Source: Ferrovibrio sp046297595
GTDB taxonomy: Bacteria > Pseudomonadota > Alphaproteobacteria > Ferrovibrionales > Ferrovibrionaceae
Direction: 5' to 3'
Length of the DNA stretch: 64,000 nt
NCBI RefSeq assembly: GCF_046297595.1
Contig: NZ_JBKBHT010000002.1
Location: forward strand, 248,001 to 312,000
The notes below the pieces were generated by a model that was not told the DNA's origin, made no database searches, and worked only from the letters and a program-made list of their open reading frames with translations. Both the position numbers and the translations under genes were made by a program. Of the stretch, positions 16,563 to 25,391 are shown one piece after another; position 1 is the first letter of the stretch, and each line of letters begins with the position of its first letter.

Positions 16563-18376
16563 CGGACCGCAAAAAGCCGAACCAGAGTAATCTCGATCTA
16601 GGTACGATCGGCAATTGCGTGGTGGCAGCGCTGATCGATCGTACAGGCCGCATCGTATGGCATTGTGCGCCACGTCTGGATGGCGATCCGGTCTTCTGCG
16701 ACCTGCTGCAGCCAAAACATGCCGATGAGGGCGTCTTCAGCATCGAGCTGCGCGACCTCAAACAGAGTGCGCAACACTATATCGACAACACCGCCGTCCT
16801 TGTCACCACGCTCAGCGACGACCAGGGCGGCAGTATCCGCATCACCGATTTCTGTCCGCGCTTCAAGCAGCATGACCGCATCTATCGCCCGGCCATGCTG
16901 ATCCGCCGCATCGAGCCGCTGGGTGGCACGCCGGTGGTACGCATCCGCCTGCGCCCGCTTTTCGACCACGGCGCCACCCAGCCCAGCCGCACGCTCGGCA
17001 GCAACCATATCCGCTTCACCGCCCCAGGCGCCGCCCTGCGGCTCACCACCGACGCGCCGATTGCCTATATCGATACCGAAAGCGAATTCGTACTGACCGG
17101 ACCGGTGACGCTGATCTTCGGTCCCGATGAAAGCTTCACGGCCTCGATCACCCACATGGCGCGCGAATTCCAGGAACGCACCATCGAATACTGGGTCGAA
17201 TGGGCGCGCTACCTGTCGGTGCCGTTCGAATGGCAGGAAGCGGTGATCCGCGCCGGCATCACGCTGAAGCTCTGCGCGGCCGAGGAAACCGGCGGCATCC
17301 TGGCCGCGCTCACCACATCGGTGCCCGAGGCCGCCAATACGCCGCGCAATTGGGACTACCGGTTCTGCTGGCTGCGCGATGCCTATTTCACCGTGCAGGC
17401 GCTGAACCGTTTGGGCGCAACGAAGACGATGGAGGATTTCCTCCGCTACATCACCACCGTGGTGGCGCTCAACCCCGATGGCGAATTGCAGCCGGTCTAT
17501 GCGCTCAATCCATCAAGCAGCATGGAGGAACGCAATGTTCCGGCCCTGCAGGGTTATCGCGGCATGGGGCCGGTGCGGATCGGCAATGCCGCTTTCGCCC
17601 AGCGCCAGAACGACACCTACGGCTCCATCGTGCTGGCGGTGGCGCAGATGTTCTTCGACCGCCGGCTGCCGCGCCGCGGCGATGTCGCCCTGTTCGAACA
17701 GCTCGAACGGCTGGGCGAAAAGGCGGCGGCGCTGGCGCTCACCCCCGATGCCGGGTTGTGGGAATTCCGCGGTCGCGCCCGGGTGCATACCCATTCGGCG
17801 GCCATGTGCTGGGCCGCCTGCCGCCGGCTGTCCAAGATCGCCGGCGCCCTGGGGCTGGCCGAACGGGCGACCTACTGGGCCGATCATGCCCAGGTTATCC
17901 GCAAGGCGATCATGGAGCATGCCTGGAACGCGGAACTGAACAGCTTCGTCGAGAGTTTTAACGGTGCCGACCTCGATGCGTCCCTGCTGCTGTTGCAGGA
18001 AATCGGTTTCGTCGCCGCCGACGACCCTCGCTTTCTCGGGACGCTGGACGCGATCAGCCGCCAACTGCGCCGTGGCAACCATCTGATGCGGTATGTGGCA
18101 CCGGACGATTTCGGGTCGCCGCATAATGCCTTTTCGATCTGTACGTTCTGGTATGTCGATGCGCTGGCTGCCGTGGGACGACGGGATGAAGCGCGCGAGA
18201 TTTTCGAAAGCCTGCTGGCTTCGCGCAATCACCTCGGCCTGCTGTCGGAAGACATCGATACCGCAACGGGTGAGCTATGGGGAAATTTCCCGCAGACTTA
18301 TTCGATGGTTGGCTTGATCGTCTGCGCCATGCGGCTGTCAAAGACATGGGAGGAAGCGTTTTGGCGCGGCTCGTAG
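16559..18376 (+). CDS. Glycoside hydrolase family 15 protein (glucoamylase/trehalase type)
   Basis: A 605-residue GH15 enzyme with an N-terminal beta-sandwich (about 1-230) and an (alpha/alpha)6 barrel. Family blocks are NWDYRFCWLRDAYFTVQAL, NPSSSMEERNVPALQGYRG and the late WGNFPQTYSMVGLI, with candidate catalytic acids in the WEFRGR and SEDIDTATGELWG regions. GH15 members hydrolyse alpha-glucans or, in mycobacteria, trehalose. The position between otsB and otsA suggests a role in trehalose turnover, but this is not proven. ATG 16559 overlaps the otsB stop; its 3' end overlaps otsA by 16 bp. Confidence 0.88.
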   Translation: MTDRKKPNQSNLDLGTIGNCVVAALIDRTGRIVWHCAPRLDGDPVFCDLLQPKHADEGVFSIELRDLKQSAQHYIDNTAVLVTTLSDDQGGSIRITDFCPRFKQHDRIYRPAMLIRRIEPLGGTPVVRIRLRPLFDHGATQPSRTLGSNHIRFTAPGAALRLTTDAPIAYIDTESEFVLTGPVTLIFGPDESFTASITHMAREFQERTIEYWVEWARYLSVPFEWQEAVIRAGITLKLCAAEETGGILAALTTSVPEAANTPRNWDYRFCWLRDAYFTVQALNRLGATKTMEDFLRYITTVVALNPDGELQPVYALNPSSSMEERNVPALQGYRGMGPVRIGNAAFAQRQNDTYGSIVLAVAQMFFDRRLPRRGDVALFEQLERLGEKAAALALTPDAGLWEFRGRARVHTHSAAMCWAACRRLSKIAGALGLAERATYWADHAQVIRKAIMEHAWNAELNSFVESFNGADLDASLLLLQEIGFVAADDPRFLGTLDAISRQLRRGNHLMRYVAPDDFGSPHNAFSICTFWYVDALAAVGRRDEAREIFESLLASRNHLGLLSEDIDTATGELWGNFPQTYSMVGLIVCAMRLSKTWEEAFWRGS

Positions 18377-19728
18377 TGGTTTCCAACCGCGTGGCGATGC
18401 CACGCGAACGCCTCAGCCGCGCTGGCGGACTCGCTGTGGCTCTGCGCGAGGCCCTGCAGGCCCAGGGCGGCCTCTGGTTCGGCTGGAGCGGCGAGGTCAG
18501 CGAGCAGGCGGTCGCGGAACCGCGCCATGCGCGCCAGGGCCGCGTCGATTATGCCGTGCTGGATCTCACGCCCGACGAACATCGCCAGTTCTACCTCGAC
18601 TTCGCCAATGCCACGCTCTGGCCGCTCTGCCATTACCGGCTCGGCCTGATCCATTTCAACCGTGCGAGCTGGGAAGGTTATCTGGCGGTTAATGCCCGCT
18701 TTGCCGAGGAACTGGTCCGTCTGCTGCGGCCGGACGACGTCGTCTGGATTCACGATTATCATTTCATTCCGCTGGCCGCCGAACTGCGCCGGCGCGGCGT
18801 GAAGAACCGCATCGGTTTTTTCCTGCACATTCCGTTCCCTGCACCTGAAGTCCTGGCCGCTTTGCCCGGCCATGAACGGCTGATGCGCGATCTCTGCGCC
18901 TACGACCTGATCGGATTCCAGACGGCGGGCGATGTGCGCGCATTGACCGAATACATCCTGCACGAAGCCCAGGGCAGCGTGGCTGAAGGCGGCCAGATTT
19001 CCGCCTATGGCCGCAAACTGCGCGTCGGCGCGTTTCCGATCGGCATCGATACCGCCGATTTCATGCGCATGGCGGCGGCCGGCGCCGGCAGCGTGGAGGC
19101 GCAACGCCTGAGCGAGAGCCTGGTCGGCCGCAGTCTGGTGATCGGTGTCGACCGGCTGGATTATTCCAAGGGTATCCCGCAGCGCTTCGAGGCGTTCCAT
19201 CATCTGCTCGGTTCCTGGCCGCAGCATCGCGGCAAGGTCACCTTCATGCAGATTGCGCCCATTTCGCGCGGCGAAGTGGCGCAGTATCGCAAACTGCGCA
19301 ACGAACTCGATGGTCTCACCGGACGGATCAACGGCAAATTCGCCGAATTCGACTGGGTGCCGGTGCGCTATCTCAACAAGGCCTTCTCGCGCGAAACCCT
19401 GGCTGGTTTTTACCGACATGCCAGGGTCGGCTTCGTCACTCCGCTGCGCGATGGCATGAATCTGGTTGCCAAGGAATATGTCGCCTCGCAGAATCCCGAT
19501 GATCCCGGCGTACTGGTCCTGTCGCGTTTCGCCGGTGCGGCACGCGAGATGCAGGGTGCGCTGATCGTCAATCCCTACGATACCGAAGCACTGGCCGAGG
19601 CGCTGGACCGCGCGCTGACCATGCCGCTGGATGAGCGCCGCTCGCGCTGGGAGGCCATGATGGCCGTGCTGCGCGTCAACACCATCACCCACTGGCGCGA
19701 GACGTTCCTCAGTCAGCTCCAGGCCTGA
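18361..19728 (+). CDS. otsA: Trehalose-6-phosphate synthase (TTG start)
   Basis: A 455-residue GT20 glycosyltransferase that joins UDP-glucose and glucose 6-phosphate. It begins LVVVSNR, has the donor/acceptor motifs DDVVWIHDYHFIPLA, LHIPFPAPE and GVDRLDYSKGIPQR, and the C-terminal RDGMNLVAKEYVASQ. No ATG fits; TTG at 18361 is chosen because GGGAGGA (18348-18354) lies six bases before it and translation then starts exactly at the conserved N-terminus. It overlaps the 3' end of the GH15 gene by 16 bp, indicating translational coupling. Confidence 0.92.
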   Translation: MARLVVVSNRVAMPRERLSRAGGLAVALREALQAQGGLWFGWSGEVSEQAVAEPRHARQGRVDYAVLDLTPDEHRQFYLDFANATLWPLCHYRLGLIHFNRASWEGYLAVNARFAEELVRLLRPDDVVWIHDYHFIPLAAELRRRGVKNRIGFFLHIPFPAPEVLAALPGHERLMRDLCAYDLIGFQTAGDVRALTEYILHEAQGSVAEGGQISAYGRKLRVGAFPIGIDTADFMRMAAAGAGSVEAQRLSESLVGRSLVIGVDRLDYSKGIPQRFEAFHHLLGSWPQHRGKVTFMQIAPISRGEVAQYRKLRNELDGLTGRINGKFAEFDWVPVRYLNKAFSRETLAGFYRHARVGFVTPLRDGMNLVAKEYVASQNPDDPGVLVLSRFAGAAREMQGALIVNPYDTEALAEALDRALTMPLDERRSRWEAMMAVLRVNTITHWRETFLSQLQA

Positions 19729-19759
19729 CGGGGGCATTCGGGGCAGCTATGCTGCCGGC

Positions 19760-20620
19760 ATGGACATGTTTCTGACCTGCACGACGTCGGTCCCGACGGC
19801 ATCGCCTGTTGTGCCATCGCCCGTCGTACCGTGGTGGAGTTTCGGCAAAACTGCGATTGCCGCCACTGCGCTCGTGTTGGTGCGCGATGGCCTGCTTCAT
19901 CTCGACGATATTCAGCCTGACACGCCCTATACGCTGCGGCATCTGCTTCAGCACAGGTCCGGCCTGCCCGATTACGGCGGCCTGGCGGAGTATCACGCGG
20001 CGGTGGAGCGCGGCGAAGACCCCTGGCCCATATCCGACCTGCTGCAGCGCTGCGATGCCGGCCGGCTGCGCTATCCGCCCGGCGAGGACTGGGGTTACTC
20101 CAACATCGGCTACTGGCATCTGACGCAGATCGTGGCGCATGCCGCGGGGCAGCCCTTCGGGATGGTGCTGGAGCAACGGGTGCTCGCGCCGCTGGGCATA
20201 GCCGGGGTGCGGCTGGCGCAGGACCGGGCCGACCTAACCGGCCTGCCGGGCATCGTGGGCGGCTACCATCCCGGCTGGGTCTATCATGGCCTGCTGATCG
20301 GGCCGCTGGATGCAGCGACGCGGCTGCTGCACGGCCTGCTCACCGGAAACCTGCTGCCACCCGATTTGCTTGATGCCATGCGAAAGCCCCATTGGCTGGG
20401 CGGGCCGGTCACGGACCGGCCGTGGCTGGCGCCGGGTTATGGTCTCGGCCTGATGTGCGGCGAGGCCAGCGCCGGCCAGCATGTAGAGGGCCATAGCGGC
20501 GGCGGGCCGGGCAGCGTGGTGGCGGTTTATCATCGTCCGGCCGAGGGCGTCACGGCGGCCGGGTTTGCATCCGGCACCGACATGGCCGCGCTGGAGGCGG
20601 CGGTTTTCCGATATACTTGA
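19760..20620 (+). CDS. Serine hydrolase, beta-lactamase class C-like
   Basis: A 286-residue protein of the beta-lactamase/penicillin-binding fold. Catalytic motifs: S27-x-x-K30 in WWSFGKTA, YSN in WGYSNIGYW, and HSGG near the C-terminus. It includes the typical LRHLLQHRSGLPDYGG segment. The N-terminus before the SxxK motif is only 26 residues and of low complexity (VPTASPVVPSPVVP), where relatives have about 60-80, so it may be truncated or frame-disrupted. The substrate is unknown. The stop codon lies within the operator of the next gene. Confidence 0.75.
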   Translation: MDMFLTCTTSVPTASPVVPSPVVPWWSFGKTAIAATALVLVRDGLLHLDDIQPDTPYTLRHLLQHRSGLPDYGGLAEYHAAVERGEDPWPISDLLQRCDAGRLRYPPGEDWGYSNIGYWHLTQIVAHAAGQPFGMVLEQRVLAPLGIAGVRLAQDRADLTGLPGIVGGYHPGWVYHGLLIGPLDAATRLLHGLLTGNLLPPDLLDAMRKPHWLGGPVTDRPWLAPGYGLGLMCGEASAGQHVEGHSGGGPGSVVAVYHRPAEGVTAAGFASGTDMAALEAAVFRYT

Positions 20621-20629
20621 CTCAGTCAA
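20617..20629. promoter_or_regulatory. MarR-type palindromic operator
   Basis: TTGACT-C-AGTCAA is a perfect 6+6 inverted repeat and overlaps the TGA stop of the serine hydrolase. It lies 44 bp upstream of the MarR-GNAT gene, the likely binding protein, which suggests autoregulation. The 3-base inner spacing of its TTGAC/GTCAA core excludes an Fnr site. Confidence 0.6.
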
Positions 20630-20672
20630 CTATTCTGCCGAGACTGGCGCGGCTATCTCCTGAGGAAACGCC

Positions 20673-21650
20673 ATGGTCGGTCCCGCCCCCAAGCCGCAGC
20701 CCGCTCTGACACAGCAGCCCGTCCTGGCGCAGCAGGTCGAGCGGATGCGGCAGTTTAACCGCTTCTACACGCACAAGATCGGCGTGCTGGAAGACGGCAA
20801 GCTCTATGCCCCCTTCTCGCTGGCCGAGACCCGCGTGCTCTACGAACTGGCCCATCGCCAGCGTGTCACCGCCAGCGACCTGGTGCGCGACCTGGGCCTC
20901 GATGCCGGTTATCTCAGCCGCATGCTGGGCCGATTTACGAAACAGGGCCTGGTGACCCGCAAGCCGACGAAAGAGGACGCGCGCCAGAGCCTGCTGCAAC
21001 TTACGGCGAAAGGCCGCCGGACCATGGCGCCGCTGGAAGTGGCCTCTCATCGTGTGCTGGAACCGCTGTTGGCCCGGTTGTCGCCGGCCGAGCGCATGCG
21101 ACTCTCTGACGCCATGGGCACCATCGAAAGCCTGCTGGGCAGTACCCCGGCACAGGCGCCCGCGCAGAAACGGTCCTGGCGCCTGCGTGGATTGCAGCCG
21201 GGCGATCTCGGCTGGGTGATCCAGGCCCATGGTCGGCTCTATGCGCAGGAATATGGCTGGGACCGCAGCTTCGAGGATATGGCGGCGGAAATCGCCGTCG
21301 GCATCATGAAGACTTTCGATCCGGCCTGCGAACGCATCTGGATCGCCGAGCTGGACGGCGAGCCGGTCGGCTCGGTGTTCCTGGTGAAGAAAAACAAAAC
21401 GGTCGCCAAGCTGCGGCTGTTGATCATTGATCCGAAGGCGCGCGGCCTGGGCGTCGGCAAGGCGCTGGTGGCGGAATGCATCCGCTTCGCCCGCAAGGCG
21501 GGCTACAAGAAGATCACGCTATGGACCAACAGCATCCTCACCGCGGCGCGCGGCATCTATGAAAAGGCCGGCTTCAGGCTGGTTGCCAGCGAAAAGCATC
21601 GCAGCTTCGGTGTGGACCTGATCGGCGAGACCTGGGACCTCAAACTGTGA
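20673..21650 (+). CDS. MarR-GNAT fusion (HTH regulator with N-acetyltransferase domain)
   Basis: A 325-residue fusion. Residues 20-150 form a MarR winged helix (ASDLVRDLGLDAGYLSRML and wing KPTKEDARQSLLQLT), and residues 170-320 a GNAT acetyltransferase with the acetyl-CoA loop IDPKARGLGVGKALV. Such proteins combine DNA binding and probable acetyl transfer to an unknown small molecule or protein. An operator-like palindrome lies just upstream. The last codon overlaps the GTG start of the EamA transporter (GTGA), so the two are translationally coupled and may act together in detoxification. Confidence 0.87.
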   Translation: MVGPAPKPQPALTQQPVLAQQVERMRQFNRFYTHKIGVLEDGKLYAPFSLAETRVLYELAHRQRVTASDLVRDLGLDAGYLSRMLGRFTKQGLVTRKPTKEDARQSLLQLTAKGRRTMAPLEVASHRVLEPLLARLSPAERMRLSDAMGTIESLLGSTPAQAPAQKRSWRLRGLQPGDLGWVIQAHGRLYAQEYGWDRSFEDMAAEIAVGIMKTFDPACERIWIAELDGEPVGSVFLVKKNKTVAKLRLLIIDPKARGLGVGKALVAECIRFARKAGYKKITLWTNSILTAARGIYEKAGFRLVASEKHRSFGVDLIGETWDLKL

Positions 21651-22543
21651 AGCCTCACTGGCCCATCCTGGCGGCCGCCAGCGTCGGCATCCAGGTCGGC
21701 GCCGCCATGGTGGCCACGCGCTTCGTGGTGGCCGAAAGCGGCCCGGCCACGCTGGCGATGTTTCGTTATGCCATCGGCGCGCTCTGCCTGTTGCCGGTCC
21801 TGTGGTGGCAGAGGCAGCCGATGCGCTTCGCCCGGCGTGATATCCTGCCCATCGCCGGACTGGGCATCATTCAGTTCGGGTTGCTCATCGCGTTGCTGAA
21901 TTTCGGCCTGTCGCTGATTCCGGCGGCGCGTGCCGCCCTGCTATTCGCCAGTTTTCCGCTGCTCACCATGATCGTTGCGGCGCTACTCGGGCGCGAACGG
22001 CTGACGCTGAACAAAAGCATCGGCGTGCTGCTCACCATGCTGGGCGTGGCGCTGGCGCTGGGGGAGAAGCTGTTCGATCCCGCTTCCGGCCCAAGTCCCG
22101 GTTCCGGTCTGCTCGGCGAGGCTGCCGTCTTGCTGGCCGCGCTTTGCGGCGCCGTCTGCTCGGTGCTCTACCGGCCCTATCTGCAGCGTTATCCCACATT
22201 GCCCATCGGCGCCTTCGCCATGCTGGCCAGCGTGGGCTTCCTGCTGCTGCTCAGCATCCCCGAGGGCCTGTTCGCGGGCTGGAATGGCTACAGCATGCAG
22301 GGTTGGGCGGCCGTGCTATTCATCGGCGTCTCCAGCGGCCTCTTCTATGCCGTCTGGCTCTGGGCCCTGCGCCATGCCTCGCCCACGCGGGTGACGATCT
22401 TCTTGGGCTTAAGCCCGGTGACGGCCGGCCTGTTCGGTGCGCTGGTTCTGGCCGAACCGCTCACGCTGCCGTTACTGGCCGGACTGGTCGTTCTACTGCT
22501 TGGCCTGTGGCTCGCCCATCGTCCGGAACGCGCGGCGTGCTAG
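21647..22543 (+). CDS. EamA/DMT family transporter
   Basis: A 298-residue inner-membrane carrier with ten hydrophobic helices in two EamA repeats (about 1-140 and 155-295). Members export amino acids or metabolites, and the substrate cannot be assigned. The first helix contains VVAESGPATLAMFRYAIGAL, typical of the family. GTG at 21647 overlaps the MarR-GNAT stop. The arrangement of regulator, acetyltransferase and exporter suggests that a toxic or excess compound is modified and removed, which is inference. Confidence 0.85.
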   Translation: MKPHWPILAAASVGIQVGAAMVATRFVVAESGPATLAMFRYAIGALCLLPVLWWQRQPMRFARRDILPIAGLGIIQFGLLIALLNFGLSLIPAARAALLFASFPLLTMIVAALLGRERLTLNKSIGVLLTMLGVALALGEKLFDPASGPSPGSGLLGEAAVLLAALCGAVCSVLYRPYLQRYPTLPIGAFAMLASVGFLLLLSIPEGLFAGWNGYSMQGWAAVLFIGVSSGLFYAVWLWALRHASPTRVTIFLGLSPVTAGLFGALVLAEPLTLPLLAGLVVLLLGLWLAHRPERAAC

Positions 22544-22553
22544 ATTGCACGTT

Positions 22554-23957
22554 GTGAACGTCACCCGCCGCACATTCCTGTCCGCTTCTGCCGCCGCGAT
22601 GATCGGCAGTATCCTCCTGCCGCGGAACGCGCAGGCCGCCGGTTATGGTCTGACCGCCGCGCCCGTCACTCTGCCTGTTGTGCCGGGACAGCCGGGCACG
22701 ATGCTCTGGGGCTATAATGGCAGTTTTCCCGGGCCGCTGTTGCGCGTAAGGCAGGGCGAGCGTCTGCGTGTCGCCTTGCAGAACAACCTGCCGCAGGACA
22801 CCACGATCCACTGGCACGGCATCCGCCTGCCACATGCAATGGACGGCGTGCCCGGCCTGACCCAGCTGCCGGTGCAGCCGGGTGAAAGTTTTGTCTACGA
22901 ATTCGACTGCGCCGATGCCGGCACCTTCTGGTATCACCCCCATGCCGGCAATCCCGAACAGGTCGGCCGCGGCCTGTATGGGCTGCTGATCGTCGATGAA
23001 CCCGATCCACCGGCGGTGGACCGCGATGTCGCCTGGGTCCTGAGCGATCTGCGTCTTGACCGCGGCGCGCAGATCACCGGTGACTTCCGCAATTACATGG
23101 ATGTCACCCATGCCGGCCGGCTCGGCAACACCGCGCTGATCAATGGCCGACTGGCCCAGCCCTATGCCGTCACGGCCGGCGAACGCCTGCGTCTGCGTCT
23201 GGTCAACACCGCCAATGCGCGCATTTTCGACCTGCGTTTCACCGACCATGCCCCCTGGCTGGTGGCGCTGGACGGGCATCCGCTCGATGCGCCGCAAAGG
23301 CTCCGCTCCAATGACCGTGTCGCGCTGGGCCCCGGCATGCGCGCCGACCTCATCCTCGACCTGACCGGCGAACCCGGCCGGCGCTATCCCGTGCTCGACC
23401 GCGATTTTCAGGGCCGCGAGCATCGCCTGACCGACCTGGCCTATGGCGAGACGCCGATGGCCGGTGCTGCTGGCCGCGCCCCCCGGCTGGCAGCCAATCC
23501 CGTCGCCGAACCCGATCTTGCCAGGGCCGAACGCCTGCCGTTGGTGCTCGGTGGCGGCATGGGGGTGCCCTATGCCCTGCGTGTCGATGGCGGGCCGGTG
23601 CTCGACATGCGCGAAGCCTTCCAGAAGCACCGCATGGCCTGGAGCCTCAACGGCCAGGCCATGACGGATCACGCCGGCCATCACGGCCACGAGCCGCTTT
23701 TCCGGCTAAAGCTAGGAAAAAGTTATATTCTCGATGTCAGCAACGATACGTCCAGGCCGCATCCTCTGCATCTGCACGGCCATGTCTTCCGGGTGCTGAA
23801 CCAGCCCGGCCGGCCTTGGCGCGACACCGTGCTGCTGCAGCCCGGCGAGACCGCACAACTGGCCCTGTTGGCCGACAACCCGGGCGAATGGATGCTCCAT
23901 TGCCACATCCTGGAGCATCAGGCCGCCGGGATGATGGCGACCGTTCAGGTCGGCTGA
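22554..23957 (+). CDS. Multicopper oxidase, Tat-exported
   Basis: A 467-residue periplasmic oxidase of the CopA/CueO/laccase group. The N-terminus carries the twin-arginine signal RRTFLSASAAA, ending near NAQA. All four copper motifs are present: HWHG, WYHPHAG, HPLHLHGH and HCHILEHQAAGM, the last with a Met axial position that suggests type 1 copper. Methionine-rich loops like those of CueO are not obvious. GTG 22554 is taken as start because it directly precedes the Tat signal; no strong ribosome site is visible. Possible roles are copper tolerance or oxidation of phenols or metals. It lies 10 bp after the transporter. Confidence 0.87.
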   Translation: MNVTRRTFLSASAAAMIGSILLPRNAQAAGYGLTAAPVTLPVVPGQPGTMLWGYNGSFPGPLLRVRQGERLRVALQNNLPQDTTIHWHGIRLPHAMDGVPGLTQLPVQPGESFVYEFDCADAGTFWYHPHAGNPEQVGRGLYGLLIVDEPDPPAVDRDVAWVLSDLRLDRGAQITGDFRNYMDVTHAGRLGNTALINGRLAQPYAVTAGERLRLRLVNTANARIFDLRFTDHAPWLVALDGHPLDAPQRLRSNDRVALGPGMRADLILDLTGEPGRRYPVLDRDFQGREHRLTDLAYGETPMAGAAGRAPRLAANPVAEPDLARAERLPLVLGGGMGVPYALRVDGGPVLDMREAFQKHRMAWSLNGQAMTDHAGHHGHEPLFRLKLGKSYILDVSNDTSRPHPLHLHGHVFRVLNQPGRPWRDTVLLQPGETAQLALLADNPGEWMLHCHILEHQAAGMMATVQVG

Positions 23958-23978
23958 ATTTTTATCGGAAAACCGGTA

Positions 23979-24296
23979 TTAACCGGCGACCTGCTTCTTG
24001 GCGACTTCCAGCAGCTCAGCCAGCTTGGCATGCAGGCGGTGGTCGGAAATCTCGATATTCTTGGCCTTCAGGTCGCCCTGCACCTTGCGGATCACGTCGG
24101 CGTCGCCGGCTTCCTCGAAATCGGCCGCCACCACTTCCTTGGCATAGGCCTCGGCCTTGTCGCCGGTCAAGCCGATCTGCTCGGCTACCCACAGGCCCAG
24201 CAGCTTGTTGCGCCGCGCAGTCGCCTTGAAAGCGAGCTCCTCGTCATGGGCATGCTTCTTCTCGAAGGCGTCCTTGCGGTCGTCGAAGGTGGTCAT
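23979..24296 (-). CDS. F1-ATPase inhibitor zeta subunit (DUF1476)
   Basis: A 105-residue helical protein. It begins MTTFDDRKDAFEKKHAHDEE, the conserved N-terminal inhibitory segment of the alphaproteobacterial zeta subunit, which blocks ATP hydrolysis by F1FO-ATPase. The following helices (RRNKLLGLWVAEQIGL and EVVAADFEEAGDADVI) also match. Length is typical (about 105). Start CAT/ATG at 24296 is used and upstream in-frame sequence is rejected. It is divergent from purC, an order widely kept in alphaproteobacteria. Confidence 0.92.
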   Translation of the reverse strand: MTTFDDRKDAFEKKHAHDEELAFKATARRNKLLGLWVAEQIGLTGDKAEAYAKEVVAADFEEAGDADVIRKVQGDLKAKNIEISDHRLHAKLAELLEVAKKQVAG

Positions 24297-24529
24297 CCGG
24301 GCCTCGTTATCATGCGGTCTGGCGTGCCCGTTATATAGGAGAGCGGGAGGGCGTGCCGCAAGGGTCGGCGGCTGCGGCATTTTGCGGCGGAAAACCGCCT
24401 TTCCGCTCCAGCCAGCGGATGGAATTTCCGGCGCTATTCTGCCGCCGGCCGATTGCGGCAGCGATCCCCTTGCGCTATTCAAGGGCCGAGCAAATTCCCC
24501 CGCTTCCCCCAACAGATCACGGGTGTGCC

Positions 24530-25294
24530 ATGACGCGCCGCAGACAGGTCTATGAGGGCAAGGCGAAGGTCCTGTTCGAAGGGCCGGAGCCGGGCACTCT
24601 GGTACAGTATTTCAAGGACGACGCGACCGCGTTCAACAACAAGAAAAAGGGCACCATCACCGGCAAGGGGGTGCTCAACAACCGCATCTCCGAATACCTG
24701 ATGACGCGCTTGGGCGAGGTCGGCATCCCGACCCATTTCGTGCGCCGCCTGAACATGCGCGAGCAGCTGATCAAGGAAGTCGAGATCATCCCGCTCGAGA
24801 CCGTGGTGCGCAATGTCGCCGCCGGTTCGCTGGCGACCCGGCTTGGTGTTGCCGAAGGCACCACGCTGCCGCGCTCCATCGTCGAGTTCTATTACAAGAA
24901 CGACGAACTGGGCGATCCGCTGGTCTCGGAAGAACATATCACCTGCTTCGGCTGGGCCACGCCGCAGGAAATCGACGAGATCATGCATCTCGCGCTGCGC
25001 ATCAACGACTTCCTGTCGGGCCTGTTCCTCGGCATCGGCATCCGTCTGGTCGATTTCAAGCTGGAATTCGGCCGCTGGTGGCAGAATGACGAGATGCGCA
25101 TCATCCTGGCCGACGAGATCAGCCCGGATTCGGCGCGCCTGTGGGACCTGAAGACCAACGAGAAGATGGACAAGGACCGCTTCCGCCGCGATCTCGGCAA
25201 TGTCGCCGAGGCCTACCAGGAAGTGGCGCGGCGCCTGGGTATCCTGCCCGAAGGCGGCCCGCGCGACATCAAGGGTCCGGACACGATGCAGTAA
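24530..25294 (+). CDS. purC: Phosphoribosylaminoimidazole-succinocarboxamide synthase
   Basis: A 254-residue SAICAR synthetase that joins CAIR and aspartate in purine synthesis. It begins with RRRQVYEGKAKVLFEG and has VRNVAAGSLATR and DFKLEFG, all conserved. Length equals the usual alphaproteobacterial form. ATG 24530 is chosen because the domain begins there; the open frame extends upstream but is not conserved. An intrinsic terminator follows it, so the downstream purSQL genes may be expressed partly separately. Confidence 0.96.
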   Translation: MTRRRQVYEGKAKVLFEGPEPGTLVQYFKDDATAFNNKKKGTITGKGVLNNRISEYLMTRLGEVGIPTHFVRRLNMREQLIKEVEIIPLETVVRNVAAGSLATRLGVAEGTTLPRSIVEFYYKNDELGDPLVSEEHITCFGWATPQEIDEIMHLALRINDFLSGLFLGIGIRLVDFKLEFGRWWQNDEMRIILADEISPDSARLWDLKTNEKMDKDRFRRDLGNVAEAYQEVARRLGILPEGGPRDIKGPDTMQ

Positions 25295-25324
25295 GAGGCG
25301 CGATACAGGCGCCGTGAGAATACC

Positions 25325-25358
25325 GCGGCGGCCCTGCTAGAGGCCGCCGCAGCTTTTT
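25325..25358 (+). terminator. Intrinsic terminator or attenuator between purC and purS
   Basis: GCGGCGGCC (25325-25333), an 8-base loop and GGCCGCCGC (25342-25350) form a 9 bp GC stem followed by AGCTTTTTG. It lies in the 97 bp purC-purS gap and should reduce read-through into purSQL. Confidence 0.7.
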
Positions 25359-25391
25359 GAGCCGCAGTTTTTGAGAAGGACACAGAATTCC

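Noticed and set aside
20617..20629. TTGACTCAGTCAA as an Fnr/FixK box
   Set aside because: The spacer between TTGAC and GTCAA is three bases instead of four, and a MarR-type regulator gene follows directly.
24353..24529. N-terminal extension of PurC
   Set aside because: The open frame extends upstream, but the conserved PurC start RRRQVYEGKAKV fits the ATG at 24530.
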